DNA from: DAOSEK01 sp035363095 | GTDB taxonomy: Archaea; Nanobdellota; Nanobdellia; Woesearchaeales; UBA119 | DNA: 55,056 nt | Assembly: GCA_035363095.1 (NCBI GenBank) | Contig: DAOSEK010000007.1 | Span: forward strand, 1 to 55,056 | Direction: 5' to 3' | In this document: positions 26,078 to 35,385 of the stretch, one piece after another | How positions within the stretch are numbered: position 1 is the first letter of the stretch | Layout: every line of letters begins with the position of its first letter | The notes under the pieces: generated by a model | What the model was told of the DNA's origin: nothing | Databases searched by the model: none | What the model saw: the letters and a program-made list of their open reading frames with translations, nothing else | Translations under genes and position numbers: made by a program

Positions 26078-28515
26078 GAAAAGAAAATAAAAAGGCAGAA
26101 GCAAAAAAGGTTTTACTTTGGATGCTTTTGATGGTGTTCGCAGTCTTAATAGTTGTACTTATTGTTTATATGTCATATAATAGATATATGCCTTCTTTTT
26201 TAGAGTGGTTTAAAAAAGAAGAGAATGTAGTTCTCGAACCTGTAGAAATGGAAATTAAAATGGAACAGAACGTAATTAATGCATTTGTAGAATTAGAAAA
26301 GACAATTTCTGGCGCACTAAGTATAGGAAAACCAGTAGAAATAATGCTTGATATTAAAGAAATAGAATCCAAGTTAAAAGATGTAAAAAACAAACAATAC
26401 AATCTTGCCTTTGAAGGTCAAAAGATAAAATTGATAGATAAATCAATTGTAGGAAGCATATCCGAACAAACTGTGATGGAGTTTGCAATAACAACAGATA
26501 AAGGGATATGGGTGAAGGCAGACTTTAGCAAAATTGATAACAATAATCTGCCAAATCAGCTTCAAATTACAAATTATGATTATGATAAAGATGATGAATG
26601 TTTTAATTTCTTAAAAGAGTTAAAAGTTTCTGAAATCGAAAAAACGCTTTCTGCTAAAATTGAATCAAATTTTCCAAATTATGTAAATTGTGAATCACAA
26701 ATAAATAACAACAAATACTATAATGAAATTACAGAATTTTTAAAGAATGAAAATAACTGCTACTACGAGTTAAACTTTGGAAAAAGAACAGTTTCTGATT
26801 CACGAAGAAAAATACTTTATGATTCAGAGAGTAAAAAGCTATTAATTACGGATATAGAAGGTAAAACTGATAAATCACATGATATAGATTTACTATTAAA
26901 CGGAAACTTAAACAAAGAGGATAATTTAATAATCTTAAACAATGAAGAATTTAATAACAACATTATAACAATAGAGAAACAAGGTGAAAAAGCAATATTA
27001 AATATTTATTCTTCAACGAATGTTAGGTATCAAAGCCTAAACTCCAAAATAGAATATGTCTCCGCACAGTTTAGTTGTGAAAACTACAACAAAGCAATGA
27101 AAGATATTCAAAAGTTTAATGAATGTTTAAAAGAATACGAAAAACAAGGAAAAGAAATAGTTCCTTGCAACGGATTTCAAAACAAACTTAAATTCAATCA
27201 CGATACAAATATTATTGAATTTTATGAAATCAAAGACACTGATAATGTATACCCTTTCAAATGGGATATTGATAAAATATTCAAAATCGAAGAATTGGAT
27301 AATAAGGATTATTTAACACGTTATCTTGAATATGATAAAAGAAATTATTTAAAAGTTACTTCCCCCCGGCATGCAACAGTTTACCTGTCAAAAAGAGCAT
27401 ATAGCTCAGAACAAAAATGCTGGAAAGTATTGGATGCAAATCACATAAAAATCTATCCAACAATCAATGAAGAAAAAGATTTTAAACACTTGGAAATAAA
27501 ATTTACTGAAGAAAAAGGCACCTATTTGATTATCGAACCCAATAAATTATGTGAATACAAAGAACCACTAGTAAATTTTCTGCAATTTATAAGAAATCCT
27601 GATAAAAATGACTTTATTTTTAAAAATCGACAAATTGTCATTCTTAAAGAGTATTGGGATTTTTTTGGTAATGAGTATAAACAAATATATGAAGACAATT
27701 ATCTCACAAAATATATTGATTTTAAGATTAAAATAGATAATGATAAAGTTCTAAGTACTAGTTACGATTCCAAAAATGAAGTAGTAGGAAACAACTTTCA
27801 ACAAATATCTTTGGTATACAATTTAAATGGAGAATGTATTGAGATGCCAATACCTGAATTTGAATTTGATTCTGAGAAAATAAAGCAAATCTACAAAATA
27901 AATTGCCCCTATGATCATCAAATTTGTATCAACTCTCTTGAATTTAGTGAGTTTAAACTTAAAAAAATAAAACAAGGTGAAGACTACAAATTAGTAATAG
28001 CATTTAAAGACTCTTGGGGATGCCTTGAAGAATATGATTCTGAGCCATATATTGATGCTTTTAATTATTTACAAGTAGTTTATACATTTAACAGCTTCAT
28101 CTTTTATGATAAATATCACATAAAATATGATAATATTAAAGAAATGATTACCGATAATTTTGGAAATGATATTAAGGACTATAAGATTGAACTGAAGATT
28201 AATTCTTTTCCTAAAATATCTAAATGGAACTCTGAAGAATCGAGATTTCTGCCATTTCTTAGATCTAATTATTTGATAAAAAAAATAATTGTAAATCTTG
28301 ATAATAGAGATGTTCTAATAACAAATGCGAACATTTTGACTATCGAGGCTGAAAAAAACATAATCTTAAAAAATATAAATGGTCTCTCTTACCTTGAATA
28401 TTACCCCGAACAACTCTATATTTATACTTGCGGAAATTATGAAAACGGCGGGATATTAATAATCACTAATAATAATCAAAAATTAATAGATTTAAGAAAA
28501 GATCATTGCAGGTAA
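26053..28515 (+). CDS. Large membrane-anchored protein of unknown function
   Basis: The largest product of the cluster (820 aa). A basic N-terminal ~23 residues precedes one transmembrane helix (~24-45), leaving about 770 residues outside. The ectodomain is rich in Asn, Lys, Glu and Tyr with scattered cysteines, alternating short strands and acidic loops, and no enzyme motif I recognise. It resembles a structural or adhesive surface protein. It overlaps the preceding small gene by 25 bases, so expression is linked. Other starts are unlikely because the helix needs this N-terminus. Confidence 0.65.
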   Translation: MDARAFKVGKENKKAEAKKVLLWMLLMVFAVLIVVLIVYMSYNRYMPSFLEWFKKEENVVLEPVEMEIKMEQNVINAFVELEKTISGALSIGKPVEIMLDIKEIESKLKDVKNKQYNLAFEGQKIKLIDKSIVGSISEQTVMEFAITTDKGIWVKADFSKIDNNNLPNQLQITNYDYDKDDECFNFLKELKVSEIEKTLSAKIESNFPNYVNCESQINNNKYYNEITEFLKNENNCYYELNFGKRTVSDSRRKILYDSESKKLLITDIEGKTDKSHDIDLLLNGNLNKEDNLIILNNEEFNNNIITIEKQGEKAILNIYSSTNVRYQSLNSKIEYVSAQFSCENYNKAMKDIQKFNECLKEYEKQGKEIVPCNGFQNKLKFNHDTNIIEFYEIKDTDNVYPFKWDIDKIFKIEELDNKDYLTRYLEYDKRNYLKVTSPRHATVYLSKRAYSSEQKCWKVLDANHIKIYPTINEEKDFKHLEIKFTEEKGTYLIIEPNKLCEYKEPLVNFLQFIRNPDKNDFIFKNRQIVILKEYWDFFGNEYKQIYEDNYLTKYIDFKIKIDNDKVLSTSYDSKNEVVGNNFQQISLVYNLNGECIEMPIPEFEFDSEKIKQIYKINCPYDHQICINSLEFSEFKLKKIKQGEDYKLVIAFKDSWGCLEEYDSEPYIDAFNYLQVVYTFNSFIFYDKYHIKYDNIKEMITDNFGNDIKDYKIELKINSFPKISKWNSEESRFLPFLRSNYLIKKIIVNLDNRDVLITNANILTIEAEKNIILKNINGLSYLEYYPEQLYIYTCGNYENGGILIITNNNQKLIDLRKDHCR

Positions 28516-28575
28516 TAATAGTTATAAAAATTTTAAAGTTAATTAATAAATCAACTCAATTAAAAGGTCTTAAAA

Positions 28576-28827
28576 ATGAATAAAAAAGGAAGTGAACTGG
28601 CTCTAAATAAGATAGTTGGATGGACAATTGCATTATTCGCTTTGGCAGTGGTCATCACAATCGTAATAATGTACTCAAGACCAGCAATGGATTTCACCTG
28701 CGAAAAGAAATATGGTGGAACCTGCGTTGAAACTAAAGTAGAATGCGAAAGAGACTCAAAAATGGCAGTCGCAGGCCTTGGTTGCGCTAACTATTGTTGT
28801 CTTGATGCCAATAACTATGTCAACTAA
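28576..28827 (+). CDS. Small pilin-like cysteine-containing membrane protein (83 aa)
   Basis: Begins MNKKGSELALNKIVGW, with the KKG-S-E-L pattern of archaeal class III signal peptides cleaved by a PibD/FlaK-type peptidase, followed by a helix. The short ectodomain carries five cysteines ahead of a terminal CC (CEKKYGGTC, VEC, GLGCANYCC), suggesting disulphides. It ends the cluster that begins at 21993. A pilin-like subunit is the best guess; no assembly ATPase or platform gene lies in the window. Confidence 0.65.
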   Translation: MNKKGSELALNKIVGWTIALFALAVVITIVIMYSRPAMDFTCEKKYGGTCVETKVECERDSKMAVAGLGCANYCCLDANNYVN

Positions 28828-28868
28828 ATGGATATATTTATAAAAATCCTCTTTCTTTTTTGCCTAAT

Positions 28869-29882
28869 ATGGACAATAATTTAGCATCTGCAATTGTTGT
28901 AAGCTGGAATGGGCTTAGATTCTTAGATGATTGCCTATCATCCCTTTTAAGCCAATCCTACAAGTCTTTGGAAGTAATCTTAGTAATAAATGCATCAACG
29001 GATGGCTCAAAGGAATACGTTGAGAAAAAATTCCCAAAAGTTAAGATTATTGAAAGTAAAGAAAATGTTGGGTTTGGGCCAGGAGTAAATATTGGAATCA
29101 GAGCATCCAAAGGCAAATACATTGCATTCTTTAATGATGATGTGCTAGTTGACAAAGACTGTATAAAGCACATGGTTGAGATAATCAAATCAAAAAAAGC
29201 TGATGCCTGTAGCGCCAAGATTCTCTTCTTTGATAAAAGGGATACAATCAATTATGCCGGAAGCATGATTAATTACATGGGCTTTATCTGGCCAAAACTA
29301 ATAAATCAAAAAGATAGGGAATTAGCAACACAAGAGTGCGATTACGGCGGAATCTGCATGGTAAGAAGGGATGTGTTTGACATTGCAGGGATGTTTGATG
29401 AGAATATTCCAATGTATCATTGCGATGTTGACCTTTGCTTCAGGATTAAAATATACGGATTTAAGCTGATGTTTAACCCAAGTGCATTCCTATACCACAA
29501 ATATGAATTCAAGCGAAACAAAGACAAATTCTACGACCTTGAAAGGCATAGGTTTGGGCTTTTATACAAATACTATTCTACCAAAAGCCTGATACTCATA
29601 TTTCCAATGTCTATTTTAATAGAGCTTGCAACCATTTTTTTCTCGATTAAAAGCGGTTGGTTTAAAAAAAAGATGAAAAGCTATAAAGAGATACTAGGCG
29701 AAATGAAGGCCTTAAGAAAAGAGAGAAAAAGAATCCAAAAAGCAAGAAAAATAAAAGATAGAGAATTTATGAAAAACTTTATTGGATACATCAAATTTGA
29801 GATGATAAAGAGTAAGGCAATTGACTGGTTTTTAAGCCCTATGCTAAACATTTATTGGCACATAATAAAAATATTCATCTAA
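28869..29882 (+). CDS. GT2 family glycosyltransferase
   Basis: A 337-aa inverting glycosyltransferase of the rhamnosyl/WcaA-like kind. The GT-A fold is clear: AIVVSWNGLRFLDDCLSSLL, then NASTDGS, the FFNDDV metal site, and the acceptor region DYGGICMVRRDVFD with MYHCDVDLCFRIK. The C-terminal part has one or two hydrophobic segments near residue 245 for membrane association. The ATG at 28869 is preferred to a TTG at 28860: a TATA-like ATATATTTATAAAAA at 28832-28845 would give a nearly leaderless mRNA. The radical SAM gene follows at 2 bases. Likely adds sugars to a lipid-linked glycan. Confidence 0.88.
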   Translation: MDNNLASAIVVSWNGLRFLDDCLSSLLSQSYKSLEVILVINASTDGSKEYVEKKFPKVKIIESKENVGFGPGVNIGIRASKGKYIAFFNDDVLVDKDCIKHMVEIIKSKKADACSAKILFFDKRDTINYAGSMINYMGFIWPKLINQKDRELATQECDYGGICMVRRDVFDIAGMFDENIPMYHCDVDLCFRIKIYGFKLMFNPSAFLYHKYEFKRNKDKFYDLERHRFGLLYKYYSTKSLILIFPMSILIELATIFFSIKSGWFKKKMKSYKEILGEMKALRKERKRIQKARKIKDREFMKNFIGYIKFEMIKSKAIDWFLSPMLNIYWHIIKIFI

Positions 29883-29884
29883 AA

Positions 29885-30853
29885 ATGAAATACATTAAAG
29901 ACTATTTAAAAAGGGTATTTTGTATTGAAAATAAGATTCCAACTACCGCACAAGTTGAAATTACAAACCTTTGCAATCTTGATTGCTTGATGTGTCCAAG
30001 AAAGAAGCTAAATGTAAAATATAAAGAGGTATCTTTAGAATATTTTAAAGAGATTGTAACCAAACTAAAAGGAATAAAAAACATAATACTAACAGGTTGG
30101 GGCGAGCCTTTATTTCATAAAAACCTTCCTGAGATGGTTGATTTCTGCACTAAAAGGGGGATTTTTACTTCCTTGACATCTAATGGGCTTTTACTAACAC
30201 CCTCGCTTTCAAAAAGGCTCATTGATTCAGGACTTTGTGAAATCACATTCTCAATTGATTCACTTGATGAAGATAACGAGTTTGGGCACATCAATAAAGG
30301 TTGCAAGGAAAACATTGAAAGGCTATCAAAAATGCCTAATTGCCCAAAGATTAGGATTCAATCAGTGCTTACAGGCTCTATCAAAAATCTTAAAGAGATT
30401 GCAGATTTTGCCAAAAAAGTAGGTGCTAAAAGAATGAACCTTTCAAGAATTTACCTAGGGTTCGCACCTGAAATGACAAGACCCACAAAAAAAGAAGAAA
30501 AAAGAATGATTATGACTTTACAAAACCATTGCAAAAGTATAGGACTTTCTCTTGAAATGATTCAATACTTTGAAGGACAAGGGATTATAAGGGCTTTATA
30601 CAAAACCCTAAAAAGAACTTTAGGGATTTTTGGGAAAAGGTGCTTAAGGGTTTATGATTATATATACATTAACTCAGAAGGGATTGCAACTCCGTGCTGT
30701 CTTTTGCCTAACTATAAGGTTGGTGATTTAAATAAAGAAGACCTAAAATCTACATACTCCTCCAAAGCCTTTGATTTTTTTAGAAAGAATCACAACAAAA
30801 AAGTCTTAACTTGCAAATCATGCGATCTTTGGAAAATAAGATACAATAAGTAA
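29885..30853 (+). CDS. Radical SAM protein with SPASM-like C-terminus
   Basis: A 322-aa radical SAM enzyme. The cluster motif CNLDCLMC is at about residues 27-34, followed by the GWGEP SAM-binding strand and TSNGLLL. A C-terminal cysteine group (GIATPCCLLP, then CKSCDLW) indicates a SPASM or twitch domain for a second Fe-S cluster. The ATG at 29885 lies 2 bases after the glycosyltransferase stop; the longer frame from 29855 overlaps it needlessly. Such enzymes modify peptides or sugars; the context favours a role in surface glycan or surface-protein modification, which is inference. Confidence 0.85.
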   Translation: MKYIKDYLKRVFCIENKIPTTAQVEITNLCNLDCLMCPRKKLNVKYKEVSLEYFKEIVTKLKGIKNIILTGWGEPLFHKNLPEMVDFCTKRGIFTSLTSNGLLLTPSLSKRLIDSGLCEITFSIDSLDEDNEFGHINKGCKENIERLSKMPNCPKIRIQSVLTGSIKNLKEIADFAKKVGAKRMNLSRIYLGFAPEMTRPTKKEEKRMIMTLQNHCKSIGLSLEMIQYFEGQGIIRALYKTLKRTLGIFGKRCLRVYDYIYINSEGIATPCCLLPNYKVGDLNKEDLKSTYSSKAFDFFRKNHNKKVLTCKSCDLWKIRYNK

Positions 30854-30875
30854 AAAAATCGGTTAAACTAAAAGT

Positions 30876-31229
30876 TTATCTTCTAGATTTTGAATTTCTT
30901 GGCTCAATTACCCTCTCTTTTGCGATTCTTTGAACAAGCCTTTCTAGTTTCTTTCTCACTTTAGACATTAAAATATAATTATAAAAAGTAAACGTTGCAA
31001 GAAACCCAAAAGCAAGCACGACAAGCAAATCAAAAGCCCTTGTGAAACTTAAGGTTTCGACTATTGGGTTTAGTAATGAAGGAAATAATGCTATTCCAAT
31101 AAAGCATAGCCATACAACACACCAAAAAATCATCCCTTCTAAAGAAATCTCCTTTTTCTTATAATTAAAATAAGCAAAATAAGCCATTATACATCCAAAA
31201 AGCAATGCTACAATCTGTATAAATATCAT
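30876..31229 (-). CDS. DUF2304 membrane protein
   Basis: A 117-aa membrane protein with three predicted helices and a basic C-terminal tail. The DUF2304 pattern (a first helix, YKKKEIS, then GMIFWCVVWLCFIGIALFP) is clear. DUF2304 proteins often sit beside GT2 polyprenyl-phosphate glycosyltransferases and are thought to be their membrane partners. Here such a gene lies 20 bases upstream in the same operon. The convergent gene ends 22 bases away. Confidence 0.82.
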   Translation of the reverse strand: MIFIQIVALLFGCIMAYFAYFNYKKKEISLEGMIFWCVVWLCFIGIALFPSLLNPIVETLSFTRAFDLLVVLAFGFLATFTFYNYILMSKVRKKLERLVQRIAKERVIEPRNSKSRR

Positions 31230-31249
31230 TTTTTAATCAGTCTCCTTTT

Positions 31250-31945
31250 TTATTTAAAAACTATCCCAAAAATACCATAAAATTTGAACCTTAACATGTT
31301 AAAAACTATTTTAAAACCATCAAATACCCCTGTTCCTTTATAATTATCCTTATAAATCGTCTTGATTTTCACTTGAGTATATCTAAGTTTATTCTTAGTA
31401 ATATTTGAAAGCATCTCTGTTTCAACAGTATAATCACTTGAGTTCCATTCAATTTTTTTATATGCCTCGGCTCTAAAAGATCTATACCCACATTGTGTAT
31501 CTATGATTTTTTTACCAAGTATAAACCTGCTAAAACCATCTAAGAACTGGTTTCCAAAACGATATATTAAAGGCATTTGACCTTCTCTTAACCTATACCC
31601 TAAACAAACATCATATCTCAAAAGTGCCCTTGAAAAAACAAAAATATCTTTTGGGTCATGCTGACCATCGCTATCCATCAAGATAATTTTTTTAGCTCCC
31701 TTAGATATTGCAAATTCACATCCTGTTTTCATTGATGCCCCTTTTCCAAGATTAACAATATGCTTTAAAAGATAAACATTGTATTTACTAACTACCTTTG
31801 ATGTATTATCAATTGAGCCATCATCCACCACAACGACATTTTTTGCATATTTCAAGGTTTCAAAAAGTACTTCAGAAATATTTGTAGCCTCATTATATGC
31901 AGGTATTACAACAAAAGTATCATCTTCTATTTTTTTTTCTCTCAT
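31250..31945 (-). CDS. Dolichyl/polyprenyl-phosphate glycosyltransferase (DPMS-like, GT2)
   Basis: A 231-aa GT2 enzyme that would charge a dolichol-type carrier. Motifs are VVIPAYNEATNISEVL, VVVDDGSIDNTS, LMDSDGQHDP, the QCGYR region and the acceptor-side VETEM. The ATG at 31945 is chosen over 31999 because the product then begins just before the catalytic fold, and because a TATA-like AT stretch lies about 25 bases upstream on the minus strand. It has no C-terminal membrane helices, so it probably relies on DUF2304 downstream. Together with AglB it fits archaeal N-glycosylation. Confidence 0.88.
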   Translation of the reverse strand: MREKKIEDDTFVVIPAYNEATNISEVLFETLKYAKNVVVVDDGSIDNTSKVVSKYNVYLLKHIVNLGKGASMKTGCEFAISKGAKKIILMDSDGQHDPKDIFVFSRALLRYDVCLGYRLREGQMPLIYRFGNQFLDGFSRFILGKKIIDTQCGYRSFRAEAYKKIEWNSSDYTVETEMLSNITKNKLRYTQVKIKTIYKDNYKGTGVFDGFKIVFNMLRFKFYGIFGIVFK

Positions 31946-32040
31946 TTTTAAGCATTTAAACGATATATTTTTAAAAATGAATAAGCCCAAAAAAAGCATT
32001 TATACAATGTTTCAAACAAACATTTTTGCCAATGAACATT

Positions 32041-32175
32041 TGATTTCGTGAAATCCTCGCTCATTTTGCATACTTAGGTTTTTTTAAGCCTAAAGTTTGA
32101 ATAGATGGATTAATGCAAGGATTAACCCCAGCTATCCTAAAGAGACCTCAGCATTTATGTTGAGATTTTTTATTT
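32041..32175 (+). repeat. R2 repeat element, plus orientation
   Basis: Begins with the GATTTCGTGAAATCC palindrome and runs through GCATACTTAGG, AGCCTAAAGTTTGAATAG and GGATTAATGCAAGGATTAAC. It ends in a hairpin (GACCTCAGCATT / TGTTGAGA) and a T-run (TTTTTTATTTT). The same backbone is found at 39516 and, reversed, at 51411. The hairpin plus T-run could terminate transcription. Confidence 0.78.
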
Positions 32176-32263
32176 TGTCTCTTGTTATTTTGGCCAAAAT
32201 TTCATATTATTAAAAACAATAAAGGGTTTTTAAAAAATCAATACTAAAAAAAGATTTAAAAAA

Positions 32264-35170
32264 TTATTCCTCTGAAACTAATGCTTCTAAATCAAGTTCT
32301 AAATCTAAAAGTGTATCATTCTCTTCATTAGAATCCAAGATTATCAAAGTGTCATTAAAATCTAGATCTAAGATATCCTCTTTTAAATTCTCATCATCTA
32401 AATCTTTATTTGGTAACTCTAAGGAGCTATCACTCATCTCTTCACTAGCATTTTCATTACTAGTTTCAGAAAACTCAATTATCCTGAAATTATCCCTTAT
32501 CCTCTCGGGTGCCCAATTTACCTTCCAGATATAAAAATTATTTCCAAAAGTATCTCTATCACTGTGGAATAAGTCAAAGTAATTTGTGCCTGCACCATTA
32601 AAAAAGAAAAGTCTTGTAAACATACTATCAGCAATCATTGTATGACTTATAACAAAACTATAGGATTCTCCCTCTTTTTTTAGTATTACCCCATAATCAA
32701 AAGGTGAATTTGGATCAACCTTTGAGTATACATTATTAGCTTTATTATACACAAACTTTTTTACCCTTAGCTTTTCTTGGTTTGCTGCAAGCGCATAAGC
32801 CTCCATTTCATCAAGGTCTATATACAATGCAATACCGCTAGTCGCATCCATTCTCTTAATACAAGACAATGTGGATTCATTTAGCTTTGTACAACCAATC
32901 ATACCTCCAAAATAAGATGGCCAAGGTGAAATCCATTCATCTCCAGATTTTGAATTTATCTCAGAAACATATTTTGAAGCATCGGATTTAGTGAGATTAA
33001 AATTTTCGATTAGATAGTTTTCCGAATCTGCTATACTCCGTTTAGCCTTCACCTCAGAATACATCTTTGCTCTAGTAAAATCCCAAGAGCCAAAATGAGC
33101 CCAAACCCCTGATTTTCCGACCATATCCTCTGATGCTACAAAATAATTCTCAGGTGGCTCGCAAAATGCGTGCTTCATCACATATTCAGTTGTATTATCA
33201 CCAACAGTGCTAATTAAATAAGCTCTTGCATCCTCATCACTCATTTCTAAAGCGTTATTAAGGATTTGAATTGCCTCATAAGAATCATTTGTTTTTTCCT
33301 CTAGGAAATCAAATGCCTTATTTGCTCCACAATCAAGCATCCTTAAGATTGCAATGCTTTGCTTCTCATCTGTTGTTAACATCAATTTCCCAAGCCAATG
33401 CGCTTGAGGATGATTCTGAACACCCCCGTCAAGTGTAGTGGGTCTATTTCCAATTGCTTTAAACCAATGACCAAAGTCCCACCACGAATTAATAATAGCA
33501 TCAGGCGAAGCTTCTCTATCTATTTTTGTTAAAGCTTCATTCCAAGCATCATCAAAAGAAGGTACATGACCAACGCTAATACGTTTTGCTTGTTGATAAA
33601 ATCCACTTGAAGGAAGTACAAAAAACAAAATAAGCAATACAAGAAGTGTTATCTTTGTTGCAAGTTTGGGGATTTCAATCAATTTTGAGATTAGTTGAGC
33701 TATTTTTTCAATGCCAATAGAGCCAACATACGCAAAAGCAAGTGCTACAATTGGAACCCATAGTAAAACGAATCTAACACCTGAATAAACGGTGTATATT
33801 GTAGCAAGTGTCCATATAGCCATTACAAAAAATGGAACAATACTTCTTTCTTTGGATTTTTCGTTTTTTAAAAGGGCAAAAAATATCCCTAGAGCGATTA
33901 AAAGCATTCCTAAAGTGCCTGAATTATTATTTACAAGATCTGAAAAACTACCCGGATTTAATTCAGCAACCGTTGTAAACACATTGGGCCAAATAGTTGT
34001 AATACCAACGGATTTTAACATTTCTCTTCCTGAAAGAGCTTGGAAAGGCAAGTTCAAGAATGCTAAAAATGATCTCATTGTTAGAGATATAAACAAACCA
34101 GAAAATACCAAAAGCAACAAAAATGTAAGTAGATATGGTTTTATCTTTTTAAAATAATCATTCCAATTAAGAGATTTTTTTACTTTCAAAGATATGAAAT
34201 GTTTGGTAAGCTCATATGCTAAATACATAAATGCAATCCCCATCAAAATCACATAAGAATACCACCAACCTCCCCAAGCCCTTGGAAATATAAAGTAAGT
34301 CAAACCAAAAAGAGCTGAGTAGATAGTTTTTCCAACTAATTTTTCTGATTTAAACGCCCTAAAATAAAAAAACATTGCAAGTAAAGGGAAAAGCACTGTA
34401 AACGCATCAGTATCAGAAAAACCTCCCATTGTTCTTGAAAGCATAAAAGGATGAAGTGCCACTACTAATCCTGCAAAAAAGCCACCCCAACTGCTCTTTG
34501 TTAGGTCTTTAGCAAGCAAGAATGCAAAGATTACAGCAATTGATGCAAAAACTGTAGAAGCATAGAATGCTATGGTCATTAAATCTACCTTAAAACCAAT
34601 AGTATTTAAAACCTTATATGTTATAGCTTCAAACCAAGGCAAGATATTCCAAAGCTTGTTTTTTTGAGCATCTCGGTATTCTAATGGAAGACCTGCAAAG
34701 ATATGAGTATCAACATAACCCTCATCAGTTTTTACATCTGCTTCAAAACCATGATTTAAGATATTCTGTGCATTTCTATAATAATAATAGGGGTCAAGTT
34801 CATAAAGGTATGTTGTGTTGTCTTCAGTTCTAAGCCTATCCTTAAAATTTTGGGATAATTGTGCAACTGCCTCTTTTATCTGAGGCTCTTGTTCAGAATA
34901 TATTCTTTTGTATTCACTTTCAATCAAATCATTAAGCTCATTAGCTCCAAGTCCAGGGTATTGATTAGAAAGTTGGGAAAATATCTGGTTTCTTAAATTA
35001 TTTTCAACAGTATTTTTAGCCCAGCTATCAGTTATTGGCAAGAATTGAGCAGTTATACGAAAAGAGATCGCAAGGATTAAAGGTATTATGAAAAGTAATA
35101 TTGGAAGTCCAACTTTTATTACTTTTTTCGTCTTCTCACTTGCAAAAAAATTTTTAATTTTATCCTTCAT
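32264..35170 (-). CDS. aglB: AglB/STT3-type oligosaccharyltransferase
   Basis: Membrane enzyme (968 aa) that moves a lipid-linked glycan to Asn in surface proteins. About a dozen transmembrane helices fill residues ~15-520. The hallmark catalytic motif is present as INSWWDFGHWFK near residue 563 (WWDFG instead of the usual WWDYG), and an acidic pair lies in the first loop (YELDPYYYYRN). The C-terminal globular domain ends in an unusual acidic tail of Asp/Glu/Leu repeats over ~60 residues. A TATA-like TTTATAAATA lies about 45-55 bases upstream. With the GT2/DUF2304 pair nearby it forms a glycosylation locus. Confidence 0.92.
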   Translation of the reverse strand: MKDKIKNFFASEKTKKVIKVGLPILLFIIPLILAISFRITAQFLPITDSWAKNTVENNLRNQIFSQLSNQYPGLGANELNDLIESEYKRIYSEQEPQIKEAVAQLSQNFKDRLRTEDNTTYLYELDPYYYYRNAQNILNHGFEADVKTDEGYVDTHIFAGLPLEYRDAQKNKLWNILPWFEAITYKVLNTIGFKVDLMTIAFYASTVFASIAVIFAFLLAKDLTKSSWGGFFAGLVVALHPFMLSRTMGGFSDTDAFTVLFPLLAMFFYFRAFKSEKLVGKTIYSALFGLTYFIFPRAWGGWWYSYVILMGIAFMYLAYELTKHFISLKVKKSLNWNDYFKKIKPYLLTFLLLLVFSGLFISLTMRSFLAFLNLPFQALSGREMLKSVGITTIWPNVFTTVAELNPGSFSDLVNNNSGTLGMLLIALGIFFALLKNEKSKERSIVPFFVMAIWTLATIYTVYSGVRFVLLWVPIVALAFAYVGSIGIEKIAQLISKLIEIPKLATKITLLVLLILFFVLPSSGFYQQAKRISVGHVPSFDDAWNEALTKIDREASPDAIINSWWDFGHWFKAIGNRPTTLDGGVQNHPQAHWLGKLMLTTDEKQSIAILRMLDCGANKAFDFLEEKTNDSYEAIQILNNALEMSDEDARAYLISTVGDNTTEYVMKHAFCEPPENYFVASEDMVGKSGVWAHFGSWDFTRAKMYSEVKAKRSIADSENYLIENFNLTKSDASKYVSEINSKSGDEWISPWPSYFGGMIGCTKLNESTLSCIKRMDATSGIALYIDLDEMEAYALAANQEKLRVKKFVYNKANNVYSKVDPNSPFDYGVILKKEGESYSFVISHTMIADSMFTRLFFFNGAGTNYFDLFHSDRDTFGNNFYIWKVNWAPERIRDNFRIIEFSETSNENASEEMSDSSLELPNKDLDDENLKEDILDLDFNDTLIILDSNEENDTLLDLELDLEALVSEE

Positions 35171-35385
35171 AAGAGCACCCTATACCGACATTTCTAAGAA
35201 GTTATTTCAAAGTATTTATAAAAATTTAGTTTTTTATAGCGTTTGCTTGCGATTTAACCTAAAAAACTAAAGAAAATAAACAGACAAATATTAATAAAAT
35301 ATCCCAAAAAATATCTTAAAATCGCAAATACCAAATGGTACTTAACAAATACTAAAAAAAGAAAAATCTAAAAAAATAATAACCT

